Positions 1-6,113 of a stretch of DNA of 6,991 bases are shown here, in pieces. Below the pieces are notes generated by a model. The model saw nothing but the letters and a program-made list of their open reading frames with translations, ran no database searches and had not been told where the DNA came from. How positions within the stretch are numbered: the first letter of the stretch is position 1; every line of letters starts with the position of its first letter. Both the position numbers and the translations under genes were made by a program. The DNA is from an uncultured Collinsella sp. (GTDB taxonomy: Bacteria > Actinomycetota > Coriobacteriia > Coriobacteriales > Coriobacteriaceae), in NCBI GenBank assembly GCA_900752275.1, contig CAADUS010000072.1:1-6991 (forward strand). Direction: 5' to 3'.

Positions 1-543
1 GTCGTTAATGGGGTATTTGTAGTGCGTCTCGTCATCGGTGATAACCGCCGCGAGCGTGACCTCGCTTCCCGTGCCTGCCGTGGTGGGAACGGCGATGAGC
101 AGCGGCAAGAGACGATGAACGCGCAACAGGCCGCGCATCTTGTTGATGGGCTTGTTTGGCCGCGCGATGCGTGCGCCCACGCCCTTGGCGCAGTCCATGG
201 CCGAACCGCCACCAAAGCCGATAATGGCCCGGCAGTCGTTCTCGCGATACAGCGCCGCCGCTTCCTCCACATTCGAGACCGTGGGGTTCGCACGCGTTTC
301 GGCATAGACCGTAACGCCGATCCCCTTGGATGCGAGCGCGCACTCGAGCGGTGCCGTAAGCCCCAGGCGAGCAATACCGGGGTCCGTCACGATAAGAACC
401 TGCTGTATCGAACGCTTTTGAAGCACCGCGGGCACATCCTCGGCATGCTCCAAAATGCGTGGCTCGGTATAGGGCATGATCGGCAATGCGATGCGAAAAA
501 CCGTTTGATACGTTCGGCACCAGGCGCGGCGGGCTAGATGCAT
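1..543 (-). CDS. Iron-containing (type III) alcohol dehydrogenase, N-terminal half; 3' end beyond window
   Basis: Oxidoreductase of the iron-dependent alcohol dehydrogenase family, expected to interconvert aldehydes and alcohols with NAD(P)(H) in the cytoplasm. The minus frame is open for 181 codons from an ATG at 543 and leaves the window at base 1, so only the N-terminal nucleotide-binding part is seen. The family glycine loop GGGSAMDCAK lies at residues 111-120 and the signature PTTAGTGSEVT at 153-163; the early stretch CRTYQTVFRIALP (9-21) is typical of one clostridial/coriobacterial subfamily. The iron ligands lie beyond the edge. The start at 543 is supported by GGGAG about 8 nt upstream; the internal Met at 477 lacks such a site, and the residues before it match the family. 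The gene is divergent from the rubrerythrin gene across a 256-nt spacer carrying a Rex-like palindrome. The exact substrate cannot be told; a butanol-type dehydrogenase is possible. Confidence 0.93.
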   Translation of the reverse strand, partial: MHLARRAWCRTYQTVFRIALPIMPYTEPRILEHAEDVPAVLQKRSIQQVLIVTDPGIARLGLTAPLECALASKGIGVTVYAETRANPTVSNVEEAAALYRENDCRAIIGFGGGSAMDCAKGVGARIARPNKPINKMRGLLRVHRLLPLLIAVPTTAGTGSEVTLAAVITDDETHYKYPIND

Positions 544-560
544 AAAAGAAACTCCCTCAT

Positions 561-578
561 TTGTTGATTGGTCAACAT
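561..578. promoter_or_regulatory. Candidate Rex-like operator upstream of the alcohol dehydrogenase
   Basis: A perfect 6-bp palindrome, TGTTGA and TCAACA separated by TTGG, sits 18 nt upstream of the dehydrogenase start codon. Written as 18 bases (TTGTTGA-N4-TCAACAT) it matches the Rex consensus TTGTTAA-N4-TTAACAA at 11 of 14 fixed positions. Rex is an NADH/NAD+-sensing repressor that often controls alcohol dehydrogenase genes in anaerobes. A further half-site, CAATCAACA at 633-641, is the reverse complement of 562-570. The sequence match is seen; the Rex assignment is inference. Confidence 0.4.
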
Positions 579-687
579 TTGCTCGACCGATTGTACTCAG
601 CGGCGGTCAAAGACGGCCTGCCAATCGTTAATCAATCAACATCTTCATATCTCAAAATTGTTTTATTAAAAATCATTCCTAATAGGC

Positions 688-715
688 TTCACATTTGGTT
701 GCATTTATGGATAAT
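688..715 (+). promoter_or_regulatory. Probable sigma70-type promoter for the reverse rubrerythrin
   Basis: TTCACA (688-693) and GATAAT (710-715) each match the housekeeping -35 and -10 hexamers at five of six positions, with a 16-nt spacer, in a locally AT-rich stretch. Transcription would begin near 722, leaving a leader of about 78 nt before the ATG at 800. An imperfect palindrome (TATTA at 664-668, TAATA at 680-684) lies just upstream of the -35 and could bind a regulator, but I cannot name one. Confidence 0.55.
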
Positions 716-734
716 AGAACTCGTCAAGACGCAC

Positions 735-763
735 GTCCGGAGAGGGCCCTTACGGGACCGGAC
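735..763 (+). other. Leader stem-loop ahead of the reverse rubrerythrin
   Basis: GTCCGG (735-740) pairs with CCGGAC (758-763), and CCC/GGG inside closes a small UUAC loop. It falls in the predicted 5' leader and is followed after 23 nt by the AAAGGA ribosome binding site at 787-792. It has no U-tract, so it is not a terminator; a role in mRNA stability is possible. Confidence 0.35.
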
Positions 764-799
764 AAGCGCCCCATCGCCATCGATCGAAAGGATCGAATC

Positions 800-1360
800 A
801 TGAAGTTTGTTTGCCCCGTTTGCGGTTATGTGGAAGAGTTCGACGGCGACCAGCTGCCCGAGGACTTCAAGTGCCCCCAGTGCGGCGTTCCCGGTTCTCG
901 TTTCCTGAAGCAGGAGGAGGGTCAGCTCGAGTGGGCTGCCGAGCACGTCGTGGGCGTCGCCAAGATGGAGGGTGTCTCCGAGGACATCGTTGCCGACCTG
1001 CGCGCCAACTTTGAGGGCGAGTGCTCTGAGGTCGGTATGTACCTGGCCATGGCTCGCGTCGCCCATCGCGAGGGCTATCCCGAGATCGGCCTGTACTGGG
1101 AGAAGGCCGCTCACGAGGAGGCCGAGCACGCCGCCAAGTTCGCTGAGCTCCTGGGCGAGGTCGTGACCGACTCCACCAAGAAGAACCTCGAGATGCGCGT
1201 TGAGGCCGAGAACGGCGCCACCGCCGGCAAGACCGATCTCGCCAAGCGCGCTAAGGCCGCTGGTCTCGATGCCATCCACGACACCGTGCACGAGATGGCT
1301 CGCGACGAGGCTCGCCACGGCAAGGCTTTCGCCGGCCTGCTCAAGCGCTATTTTGGCTAA
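800..1360 (+). CDS. Reverse rubrerythrin (N-terminal rubredoxin plus ferritin-like domain), NADH-dependent peroxidase type
   Basis: A 186-residue non-haem iron protein that reduces hydrogen peroxide, and in clostridial relatives also oxygen, using electrons from NADH via partner redox proteins. Domain order is reversed relative to classical rubrerythrin: the rubredoxin-type Fe(Cys)4 site comes first, with C5/C8 (CPVCG) and C25/C28 (CPQCG), followed by a four-helix ferritin-like domain. Diiron-ligand motifs are visible as ANFEGECSEVGMYLAMA, HEEAEHAAKF and, near the C-terminus, HEMARDEARHGKAF. The ATG at 800 has AAAGGA seven nt upstream and begins exactly at the rubredoxin domain; the frame is open back to 695, but that extra stretch overlaps the promoter and resembles no domain. 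Codons are strongly biased to AAG, GAG, CTC and CGC, suggesting high expression. The gene appears monocistronic, with its own promoter and terminator. Such proteins are often labelled NADH peroxidase or rubrerythrin. Confidence 0.94.
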   Translation: MKFVCPVCGYVEEFDGDQLPEDFKCPQCGVPGSRFLKQEEGQLEWAAEHVVGVAKMEGVSEDIVADLRANFEGECSEVGMYLAMARVAHREGYPEIGLYWEKAAHEEAEHAAKFAELLGEVVTDSTKKNLEMRVEAENGATAGKTDLAKRAKAAGLDAIHDTVHEMARDEARHGKAFAGLLKRYFG

Positions 1361-1393
1361 GCCAACCGCCTGAGAGACAATCTTTAGCTCGAT

Positions 1394-1424
1394 AAGGCCC
1401 GGACCGCATGGTTCGGGCCTTTTT
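1394..1424 (+). terminator. Intrinsic terminator after the reverse rubrerythrin
   Basis: A 12-bp stem with one G-U pair (arms 1394-1405 and 1410-1421, loop GCAT) ends in a run of five T (1420-1424), 33 nt after the stop codon. The opposite strand lacks a comparable T-run, so it serves the plus-strand gene. Between here and the repeat at 1493 I see nothing further. Confidence 0.9.
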
Positions 1425-1492
1425 CGTGCCTCACGAACTTGTTAACTCCCTGAAATAGGACCACCTTAGGCATCGGATTCTCGTCAAAAAAT

Positions 1493-1614
1493 AAGTGAGT
1501 AGACTTTTTGGAACTTGCCGAGCAGGCCATCCATATTGCTTTATAAAGTCGCAGGTAAATGACTTGTTGCAAAAACGGCCTGGTCGCCATCAAGCCAAAA
1601 GTCTACTCACTTAG
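1493..1614. repeat. 122-nt dispersed repeat with 16-bp terminal inverted repeats, copy 1
   Basis: The ends are perfect inverted repeats: AAGTGAGTAGACTTTT (1493-1508) and AAAAGTCTACTCACTT (1597-1612). The centre carries the palindrome CTTTATAAAG (1539-1548). The whole unit matches the copy at 2914-3034 at about 88% by eye, in the same orientation, with one single-base gap. It lies at the 3' end of the minus-strand gene 1603-2730 and supplies that gene's last two sense codons and TAG stop. On the minus strand the distal arm runs into six T (complement of 1486-1491), so this copy could also terminate transcription. It has no room for a transposase; a MITE-like element or a spreading terminator element are the two readings. 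Confidence 0.85.
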
Positions 1615-2730
1615 TTTCGCAGCCGTCCACGATCGAGCTATTTTGTGTCTAACGGGCATCTTTTCGTCGATTACTCCCAATTTTGTCCAGTCAACGAATA
1701 GTTCAGACCGGAGTAATGTCTCAGCCCTTTGCTCATCTGAGCTTTTATCACGATATTCAGCATCGAGCATCCTGCATACGGCCTTAACGATCGCGCGGAA
1801 TCTATCCTCATCGGATATCTGTCTGTGTGTCAGGAGAAGTACATCGTAGCCCATGGCCTGAAGGGCTGTCATGCGGTCAGCGTCACGCAAGCCATCCCCT
1901 GCGCGTCCGTGCGAGGCCTTTCCCTGACATTCAATGGCCACCTGTCGCTTGCCGTCCGGCGAAGAGAGAAGTAGGTCGATATATACACGGGACTTTCCCA
2001 CAATCGCTCGAGCACTTGTGCTTAGCGTCACTTCGACATTGAGCTCTATGCCGCAAAACCCTTCGCCTCCCAGGGCTCGCGGCAGTCCAAGCAACAAATA
2101 CGCCTCGACCTCAAAAGGCGACGCGGCACCCAATGGAACGAGTTGCGATACCGCCATAAATCTATTGCCGTAACGCATCCCGCAAACATCTGAACAAAAA
2201 CGGTCAAGGTCTCTGCCCAAAACCAAAGCGTCTCGACGCCATAAACTTGAAGTGATGCCGTCCTCGGACGGGCAGCGCACCCAACCGAACGTTGTCGAAA
2301 TCGCGCCCGAATCAATTGCACGCGAAAGCTCCGCCTCAAGCGCCACCGGCAGAGCACACACCGCAAACAAGCCACACATCTCCGCCAACACAAAAAGAAG
2401 CTGGAGATCCGTCAGATGTCGAGACATGATAAATGCCGTCAGTAGAGGAGACGTGACCAAAAATCCATGCTCCGTTTCCAACACAGATTCCCTGGGGAGC
2501 TCACCAAGGAACAGCCGCTGCCTAATGCTGACAGGGCAGGTCCGTTTGTTTCTCGTCCGAACCAATGTATACAACGGAAAACCGAGCGCGACTGCAGCCG
2601 TCGGGTTGCGGGCGAGATCATATCGCTGCCGGTCTTCTTCCGGTCGTGGAAACGGCGGACACAAAGCGCGGACTTGAGGAGGCAAACGCCAGTACCTAAA
2701 AGCCGATATGTCACAAAGTAGATCATTCAT
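1603..2730 (-). CDS. DUF559/Vsr-like (putative PD-(D/E)XK fold) protein of coriobacterial type, function unknown
   Basis: A 375-residue protein with no named function. The C-terminal third resembles the DUF559/very-short-patch-repair endonuclease-like fold: a strand ending in Asp (YIDLLL, D252), a second strand AIECQGK (E267, Q269, K271), then H274 and an RDADR stretch (282-286), and MGYDVLLLTHRQI, the usual 'GY.V' strand and following helix. The N-terminal part (CDISAFRYWRLPP) and the middle segment TSPLLTAFIMSRHLTDLQLLFVLAEMCG recall AbiEi-like/DUF559 proteins common in Coriobacteriia. Catalysis is not certain because the E-x-Q-x-K arrangement departs from a strict (D/E)-x-K. No signal peptide or clear membrane segment is seen. 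The start is uncertain: ATG at 2730 or GTG at 2736, neither with a clear ribosome binding site. Codon third positions look less G/C-biased than in pdxS or the rubrerythrin, and the gene lies between two direct repeats, suggesting accessory or acquired DNA. Confidence 0.8.
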   Translation of the reverse strand: MNDLLCDISAFRYWRLPPQVRALCPPFPRPEEDRQRYDLARNPTAAVALGFPLYTLVRTRNKRTCPVSIRQRLFLGELPRESVLETEHGFLVTSPLLTAFIMSRHLTDLQLLFVLAEMCGLFAVCALPVALEAELSRAIDSGAISTTFGWVRCPSEDGITSSLWRRDALVLGRDLDRFCSDVCGMRYGNRFMAVSQLVPLGAASPFEVEAYLLLGLPRALGGEGFCGIELNVEVTLSTSARAIVGKSRVYIDLLLSSPDGKRQVAIECQGKASHGRAGDGLRDADRMTALQAMGYDVLLLTHRQISDEDRFRAIVKAVCRMLDAEYRDKSSDEQRAETLLRSELFVDWTKLGVIDEKMPVRHKIARSWTAAKLSE

Positions 2731-2813
2731 AGGCACAGGAAAACACGGATTTCAACCCAATCGGTCTCGCATTGGCGCGAACGCAACAAAAATGGCACCG
2801 AACGGACTGCTAA

Positions 2814-2879
2814 GTTTTCAACAGCCCTCCCCAACTGACCAAAAGCTTGCCGAGAGCTGGACGAAGCACTGTTGAAAAC
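2814..2879. repeat. 66-nt inverted-repeat element upstream of the DUF559-like gene
   Basis: Perfect 11-bp arms GTTTTCAACAG (2814-2824) and CTGTTGAAAAC (2869-2879) enclose 44 nt. On the plus strand seven T follow after four bases (2884-2890), which resembles a terminator, but no plus-strand gene ends nearby. It sits about 85-150 nt upstream of the minus-strand start at 2730. Apart from this and the neighbouring repeat, nothing is seen in 2737-3030; no convincing promoter for the minus-strand gene could be picked. Confidence 0.6.
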
Positions 2880-2913
2880 CCCATTTTTTTCTCATGCAGA
2901 AGCTTTGCGCGGC

Positions 2914-3034
2914 AAGTGAGTAGACTTTTTCGAACTTGCCGTGCAGACCAGCCAAATTGCTTTATAAAGTCGCAGGTAGATAGCTTGTGGTAAAACGGCT
3001 TGGTCGCCAAAATGCCAAAAGTCTACTCACTTAG
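2914..3034. repeat. 121-nt dispersed repeat with 16-bp terminal inverted repeats, copy 2
   Basis: Second copy of the element at 1493-1614, in the same orientation, with the same 16-bp ends (2914-2929 and 3017-3032) and a conserved core around the palindrome CTTTATAAAG and GTCGCAGGTA. Differences are about 14 substitutions and one gap. Its right end overlaps the TAA stop of pdxR (3031-3033). Unlike copy 1, no T-run follows on the minus strand. Sequence similarity between copies stops abruptly outside the element. Confidence 0.85.
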
Positions 3035-4464
3035 ATTGCAGAGCGCCCCCCCATTAGCTGCAATTCCAAGGTAGTTAGCACTTTTGGATTCAGATCGTCA
3101 TACTGAACAAGAATTTGACTTGAGTTTTCAGGGACAAATGCACCATCGGCACACCAATAACAGTCACTGATATCGATAAACGGAATACCCGAGCGCGTGA
3201 GAGCCCGCGCAAAAGAGCTTCCACCCGTTCCGCGCTCCGCAACAACAGTGCAGTAAAGGCCCGCGTCCGCATGCTCGATCGAGACCTCCCCTGCCGGAAA
3301 CGCTTTCCGTACAAGCGCCGCCAGGCCATCACGCGCCTCGCGAGCACGAACACGCACGCGGTTCACATGCCGCTCGTAATCACCCGATTCCAGCAAACGT
3401 GCCAAAGCGACCTGGTCAACAGAACTCACCGACGAGGCGTAGAAACCAAGGCTGCGCCTAAACCGCTCCATCAGCTCATCGGGCAACACCATGTACGCTA
3501 GACGCAGCGCCGATGACAGGCTCTTCGAAAACGTGTTGGTGTAGATAACCGACTGGGCGGCATCGATCGACGCGAGCGCGGGAATCGGCTTACCAGCAAG
3601 GCGAAACTCACAATCAAAGTCATCTTCGATGAGATACCGGCCCGGCTGCTCGGCGGCCCAGCTCAGCAGGGCATAGCGACGCGCAATGCTCGTCACAAGG
3701 CCGGTCGGATACTGATGGGACGGCATCAGGTGAAGGACATCGGTCCCGCTTTTCTGCAGAGTGCTCAAGCCCACGCCCTCATCATCCAACGGGATATGTC
3801 GAACTTTGCAGCTCATAGCCTGATAGATGCGCGTCAGACGCAAATAGCCCGGGTCCTCAACGGCATACACCTTGTCCGCGCCAAGCAACTGAACCAACAT
3901 GGTATCGAGCAGCTGGGCGCCCGCGCCGATAACGATGTTATTGGGATCGACATTCATGCCCCTCGTCCCACGCAGATGGTGAGCAATTGCGCGTCGTAGC
4001 CGAGCGGTGCCCTGTGCCGGTGCGGGCGAAAAGACCTCGCGTTCGTCTTCGGATGTCAGCGTCGCCCGTAGCGCGCTTTGCCAAAGCCGCGCCGCCTCCA
4101 AAGCGGAAGGAGAAAGTGTATCGAATCGCTCGGTCCGTCCATCGGCATCATGCGCGCTGGGGCCCACAGAGACGGTATCTCGGTCGATGCTCCCCGTAGT
4201 CAAAGGCAAAACCGGTGCATCCGGAAGCTCGCAAGCGTAGTAGCCCCGACGCGGCATTGAACAAATATAGCCCTCGGCAAGTAACTGGTTATATGCATTC
4301 TCGATGGTAATGACACTGATTCCCAGATGACTGGCAAAGGCGCGCTTAGACGGAAGATGTTCCCCCGCCGCAATGCGTCCAGCTACGATATCATCTCGAA
4401 TTTGCTGGTAAACATACTCATAGAGCGATGCTTCGCCGCGTTTTTCCAAATTATAGTCAAGCAT
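3031..4464 (-). CDS. pdxR: PdxR, MocR-family (GntR/aminotransferase-fold) regulator of PLP synthesis
   Basis: A 477-residue regulator expected to sense pyridoxal 5'-phosphate and control pdxST. The N-terminal GntR winged helix spans about residues 10-75, with the recognition region LPSKRAFASHLGIS followed by TIENAYNQLLAEGY (38-66). The rest is a type I aminotransferase fold: GAGAQ (180-184), EDPGY (203-207), MPSHQYPTG (247-255), EDDFDCEFR (280-288) and the PLP lysine K314 in TFSKSLSSALRLAYMVLP. Length and motifs fit full MocR proteins. The ATG at 4464 is preferred because AGGTGG lies seven nt upstream; the frame extends to a TTG at 4497 with no good site. It is divergent from pdxS, the usual arrangement for PdxR. 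Its stop codon is supplied by the repeat at 2914-3034. A MocR regulator of another pathway is possible in principle, but the neighbours make PdxR by far the best call. Confidence 0.9.
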   Translation of the reverse strand: MLDYNLEKRGEASLYEYVYQQIRDDIVAGRIAAGEHLPSKRAFASHLGISVITIENAYNQLLAEGYICSMPRRGYYACELPDAPVLPLTTGSIDRDTVSVGPSAHDADGRTERFDTLSPSALEAARLWQSALRATLTSEDEREVFSPAPAQGTARLRRAIAHHLRGTRGMNVDPNNIVIGAGAQLLDTMLVQLLGADKVYAVEDPGYLRLTRIYQAMSCKVRHIPLDDEGVGLSTLQKSGTDVLHLMPSHQYPTGLVTSIARRYALLSWAAEQPGRYLIEDDFDCEFRLAGKPIPALASIDAAQSVIYTNTFSKSLSSALRLAYMVLPDELMERFRRSLGFYASSVSSVDQVALARLLESGDYERHVNRVRVRAREARDGLAALVRKAFPAGEVSIEHADAGLYCTVVAERGTGGSSFARALTRSGIPFIDISDCYWCADGAFVPENSSQILVQYDDLNPKVLTTLELQLMGGRSAI

Positions 4465-4497
4465 GTGTTTGCCACCTGACCTTATCGCGCTGTTCAA

Positions 4498-4525
4498 TCT
4501 GGTATTAGTCTGGCCTTGTTATTAT
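4498..4525 (+). promoter_or_regulatory. Candidate PdxR site and pdxS promoter in the divergent spacer
   Basis: Two direct TCTGG repeats (4498-4502 and 4509-4513), 11 nt apart, about one helical turn, lie immediately upstream of TATTAT (4520-4525), a five-of-six match to a -10 box with no recognisable -35 at 16-18 nt. A poor -35 with direct repeats over it is what an activator-dependent promoter would show. The assignment to PdxR is inference from position. Confidence 0.35.
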
Positions 4526-4609
4526 CTCGAAAACTGAGTATTTCGCCATACCCAGCTCCCCGATAGGATGTTCCGTCAAGCAATGCACATGCCAACAAAG
4601 GGAGCAACC

Positions 4610-5500
4610 ATGGCAGAACAGACCAGCAAGGCCGATCGCGTCAAACTCAATCGCGAGCTCGCGCAGATGCTCAAGGGCGGCGTCATCATGGACGTCACCA
4701 CGCCCGAGCAGGCACGCATCGCCGAGGAGGCGGGCGCCTGCGCCGTCATGGCACTTGAGCGCATCCCGGCCGATATCCGTGCCGCAGGCGGCGTCTCGCG
4801 CATGAGCGACCCCAAGATGATCAAGGGCATCCAAGAGGCCGTCTCCATCCCCGTTATGGCCAAGTGCCGCATCGGGCACATTGTCGAGGCGCAGGTCCTG
4901 CAGGCCATCGAGATCGATTACATCGACGAGTCCGCGGTTCTCTCCCCTGCCGATGACGTCTATCACATCGACAAGGCCCAGTTTGACGTGCCGTTTGTCT
5001 GCGGCGCCCGCGATCTGGGCGAGGCGCTGCGCCGTGTTGCCGAGGGCGCCACGATGATCCGCACCAAGGGCGAGCCGGGCACGGGCGACGTGGTCCAGGC
5101 CGTGCGCCACATGCGCAAGATCCAAAAGCAAATCCGCGACGTTGTTGCCCTGCGCAATGATGAGCTCTTTGAGGCAGCCAAGCAACTGCAGGTTCCGGTC
5201 GAGCTGGTGCGCGAGGTCCATGCCACGGGCAAGCTTCCCGTCGTGAACTTTGCCGCCGGCGGCGTAGCGACCCCCGCCGACGCTGCGCTGATGATGCAGC
5301 TGGGTGCCGAGGGCGTCTTTGTCGGCTCGGGCATCTTTAAGAGCGGCGACCCCGCCAAGCGCGCCGCCGCCATCGTCAAGGCCGTGGCAAACTTCACCGA
5401 TGCCAAGCTCATCGCCGAGCTTTCGGAGGACCTGGGCGAGGCCATGGTGGGCATCAACGCCGACGAAATCGAGATCATCATGGAGGAGCGCGGGCGCTAG
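4610..5500 (+). CDS. pdxS: Pyridoxal 5'-phosphate synthase lyase subunit PdxS
   Basis: The synthase subunit of the DXP-independent vitamin B6 route: it condenses ribose 5-phosphate, glyceraldehyde 3-phosphate and ammonia to PLP, as a dodecamer decorated with PdxT. The 296 residues match the usual family length. Conserved positions are visible: D28 in MDVTTPEQA, the ribose-phosphate Schiff-base lysine K85 in VMAKCRIGH, the second active-site lysine K153 in RTKGEPGTG, and phosphate-binding glycines in FAAGGVATPADAA and VFVGSGIFKS. The ATG at 4610 has AAAGGGAG ending five nt upstream and begins at the family's N-terminus; the ATG at 4568 would add 14 residues foreign to the family. pdxT follows after 20 nt, so the two are almost certainly one transcript, and pdxR is divergent on the other side. 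Nothing looks damaged. Confidence 0.98.
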   Translation: MAEQTSKADRVKLNRELAQMLKGGVIMDVTTPEQARIAEEAGACAVMALERIPADIRAAGGVSRMSDPKMIKGIQEAVSIPVMAKCRIGHIVEAQVLQAIEIDYIDESAVLSPADDVYHIDKAQFDVPFVCGARDLGEALRRVAEGATMIRTKGEPGTGDVVQAVRHMRKIQKQIRDVVALRNDELFEAAKQLQVPVELVREVHATGKLPVVNFAAGGVATPADAALMMQLGAEGVFVGSGIFKSGDPAKRAAAIVKAVANFTDAKLIAELSEDLGEAMVGINADEIEIIMEERGR

Positions 5501-5520
5501 TCCAGCAGAAAGGATCGCAC

Positions 5521-6108
5521 ATGAGCGATTATGCAGACCAAACGGTCGCCGTGCTGGCGGTCCAAGGCGCTTTTGCCGAGCACGAGGCAAGGCTATCTGA
5601 GCTGGGCGCACGTTGTATTGAGCTGAGGCAGGCGGCTGATTTGAAGCAGGACTTTGACCGTCTGGTACTTCCCGGCGGCGAGTCTACCGTTCAAGGGAAG
5701 CTGCTTGATGAGTTGGGCATGCTCGAGGAGCTTCGTGCCCGTATCGCTGAAGGCATGCCCGTCCTGGGCACTTGCGCCGGCCTGATTCTACTGGCTCACG
5801 ACCTTGCCGCCCATGACGATAAGGGCACGCCGCGTTTGGCAACCATGGATGTACTTGTCGAGCGCAATGCCTACGGCAGGCAGCTCGGCAGCTTTCGAAC
5901 CAAGGGGCAGGTAGCCGGCATCGACGATGAAGTGCCGCTGACGTTTATCCGCGCGCCCCGCATCGTCGAAGTGCACGGCGACACTGAGGCCCTAGCCAAA
6001 GTCGATGGCCGCATCGTCGCCGCCCGTCAAGACAATCAGCTCGGCGTCACCTTCCACCCCGAACTCGACGAGGATACCCGCCTCCACGAGCTCTTCCTCC
6101 AAATGTAG
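5521..6108 (+). CDS. pdxT: Pyridoxal 5'-phosphate synthase glutaminase subunit PdxT
   Basis: The class I glutamine amidotransferase subunit of PLP synthase; it hydrolyses glutamine and channels ammonia to PdxS. The 195 residues are of normal length. Motifs in order: VLAVQGAFAEHE (11-22), LPGGESTVQGKLL (50-62), the nucleophile C85 in GTCAGLILLA, DVLVERNAYGRQLGSF (110-125), FIRAPRI (142-148), and the catalytic H179/E181 in VTFHPEL. All three triad residues are present. The ATG at 5521 has AAAGGA six nt upstream, and the gene starts 20 nt after the pdxS stop, consistent with co-transcription and balanced expression. The N-terminal half uses more A/T-ending codons than pdxS, but the protein itself looks intact. 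Transcription probably ends at the hairpin 6221-6283. Confidence 0.97.
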   Translation: MSDYADQTVAVLAVQGAFAEHEARLSELGARCIELRQAADLKQDFDRLVLPGGESTVQGKLLDELGMLEELRARIAEGMPVLGTCAGLILLAHDLAAHDDKGTPRLATMDVLVERNAYGRQLGSFRTKGQVAGIDDEVPLTFIRAPRIVEVHGDTEALAKVDGRIVAARQDNQLGVTFHPELDEDTRLHELFLQM

Positions 6109-6113
6109 GCAAA

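Noticed and set aside
22..537. Long plus-strand frame opposite the dehydrogenase
   Set aside because: The minus strand carries clear iron-dehydrogenase motifs; this frame is an Arg-rich shadow without family features.
695..799. Upstream extension of the rubrerythrin frame
   Set aside because: It overlaps the predicted promoter and leader, resembles no domain, and the ATG at 800 has a good ribosome binding site.
689..1318. Minus-strand frame over the rubrerythrin
   Set aside because: A Gly/Ala/Leu-rich mirror frame of a strongly biased real gene.
1384..1593. Small minus-strand protein starting inside repeat copy 1, with a look-alike at 2810-3010 in copy 2
   Set aside because: The first few residues agree (MATRPF/MATKPF) only because the DNA is repeated; the frames then diverge through an indel, so no protein is conserved.
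1493..3034. Composite transposon or insertion sequence
   Set aside because: The repeats are too short for a transposase, none is encoded between them, and no target-site duplication was evident.
4505..5611. 368-codon minus-strand frame over pdxS
   Set aside because: A shadow: pdxS on the plus strand matches its family from end to end with all catalytic residues.
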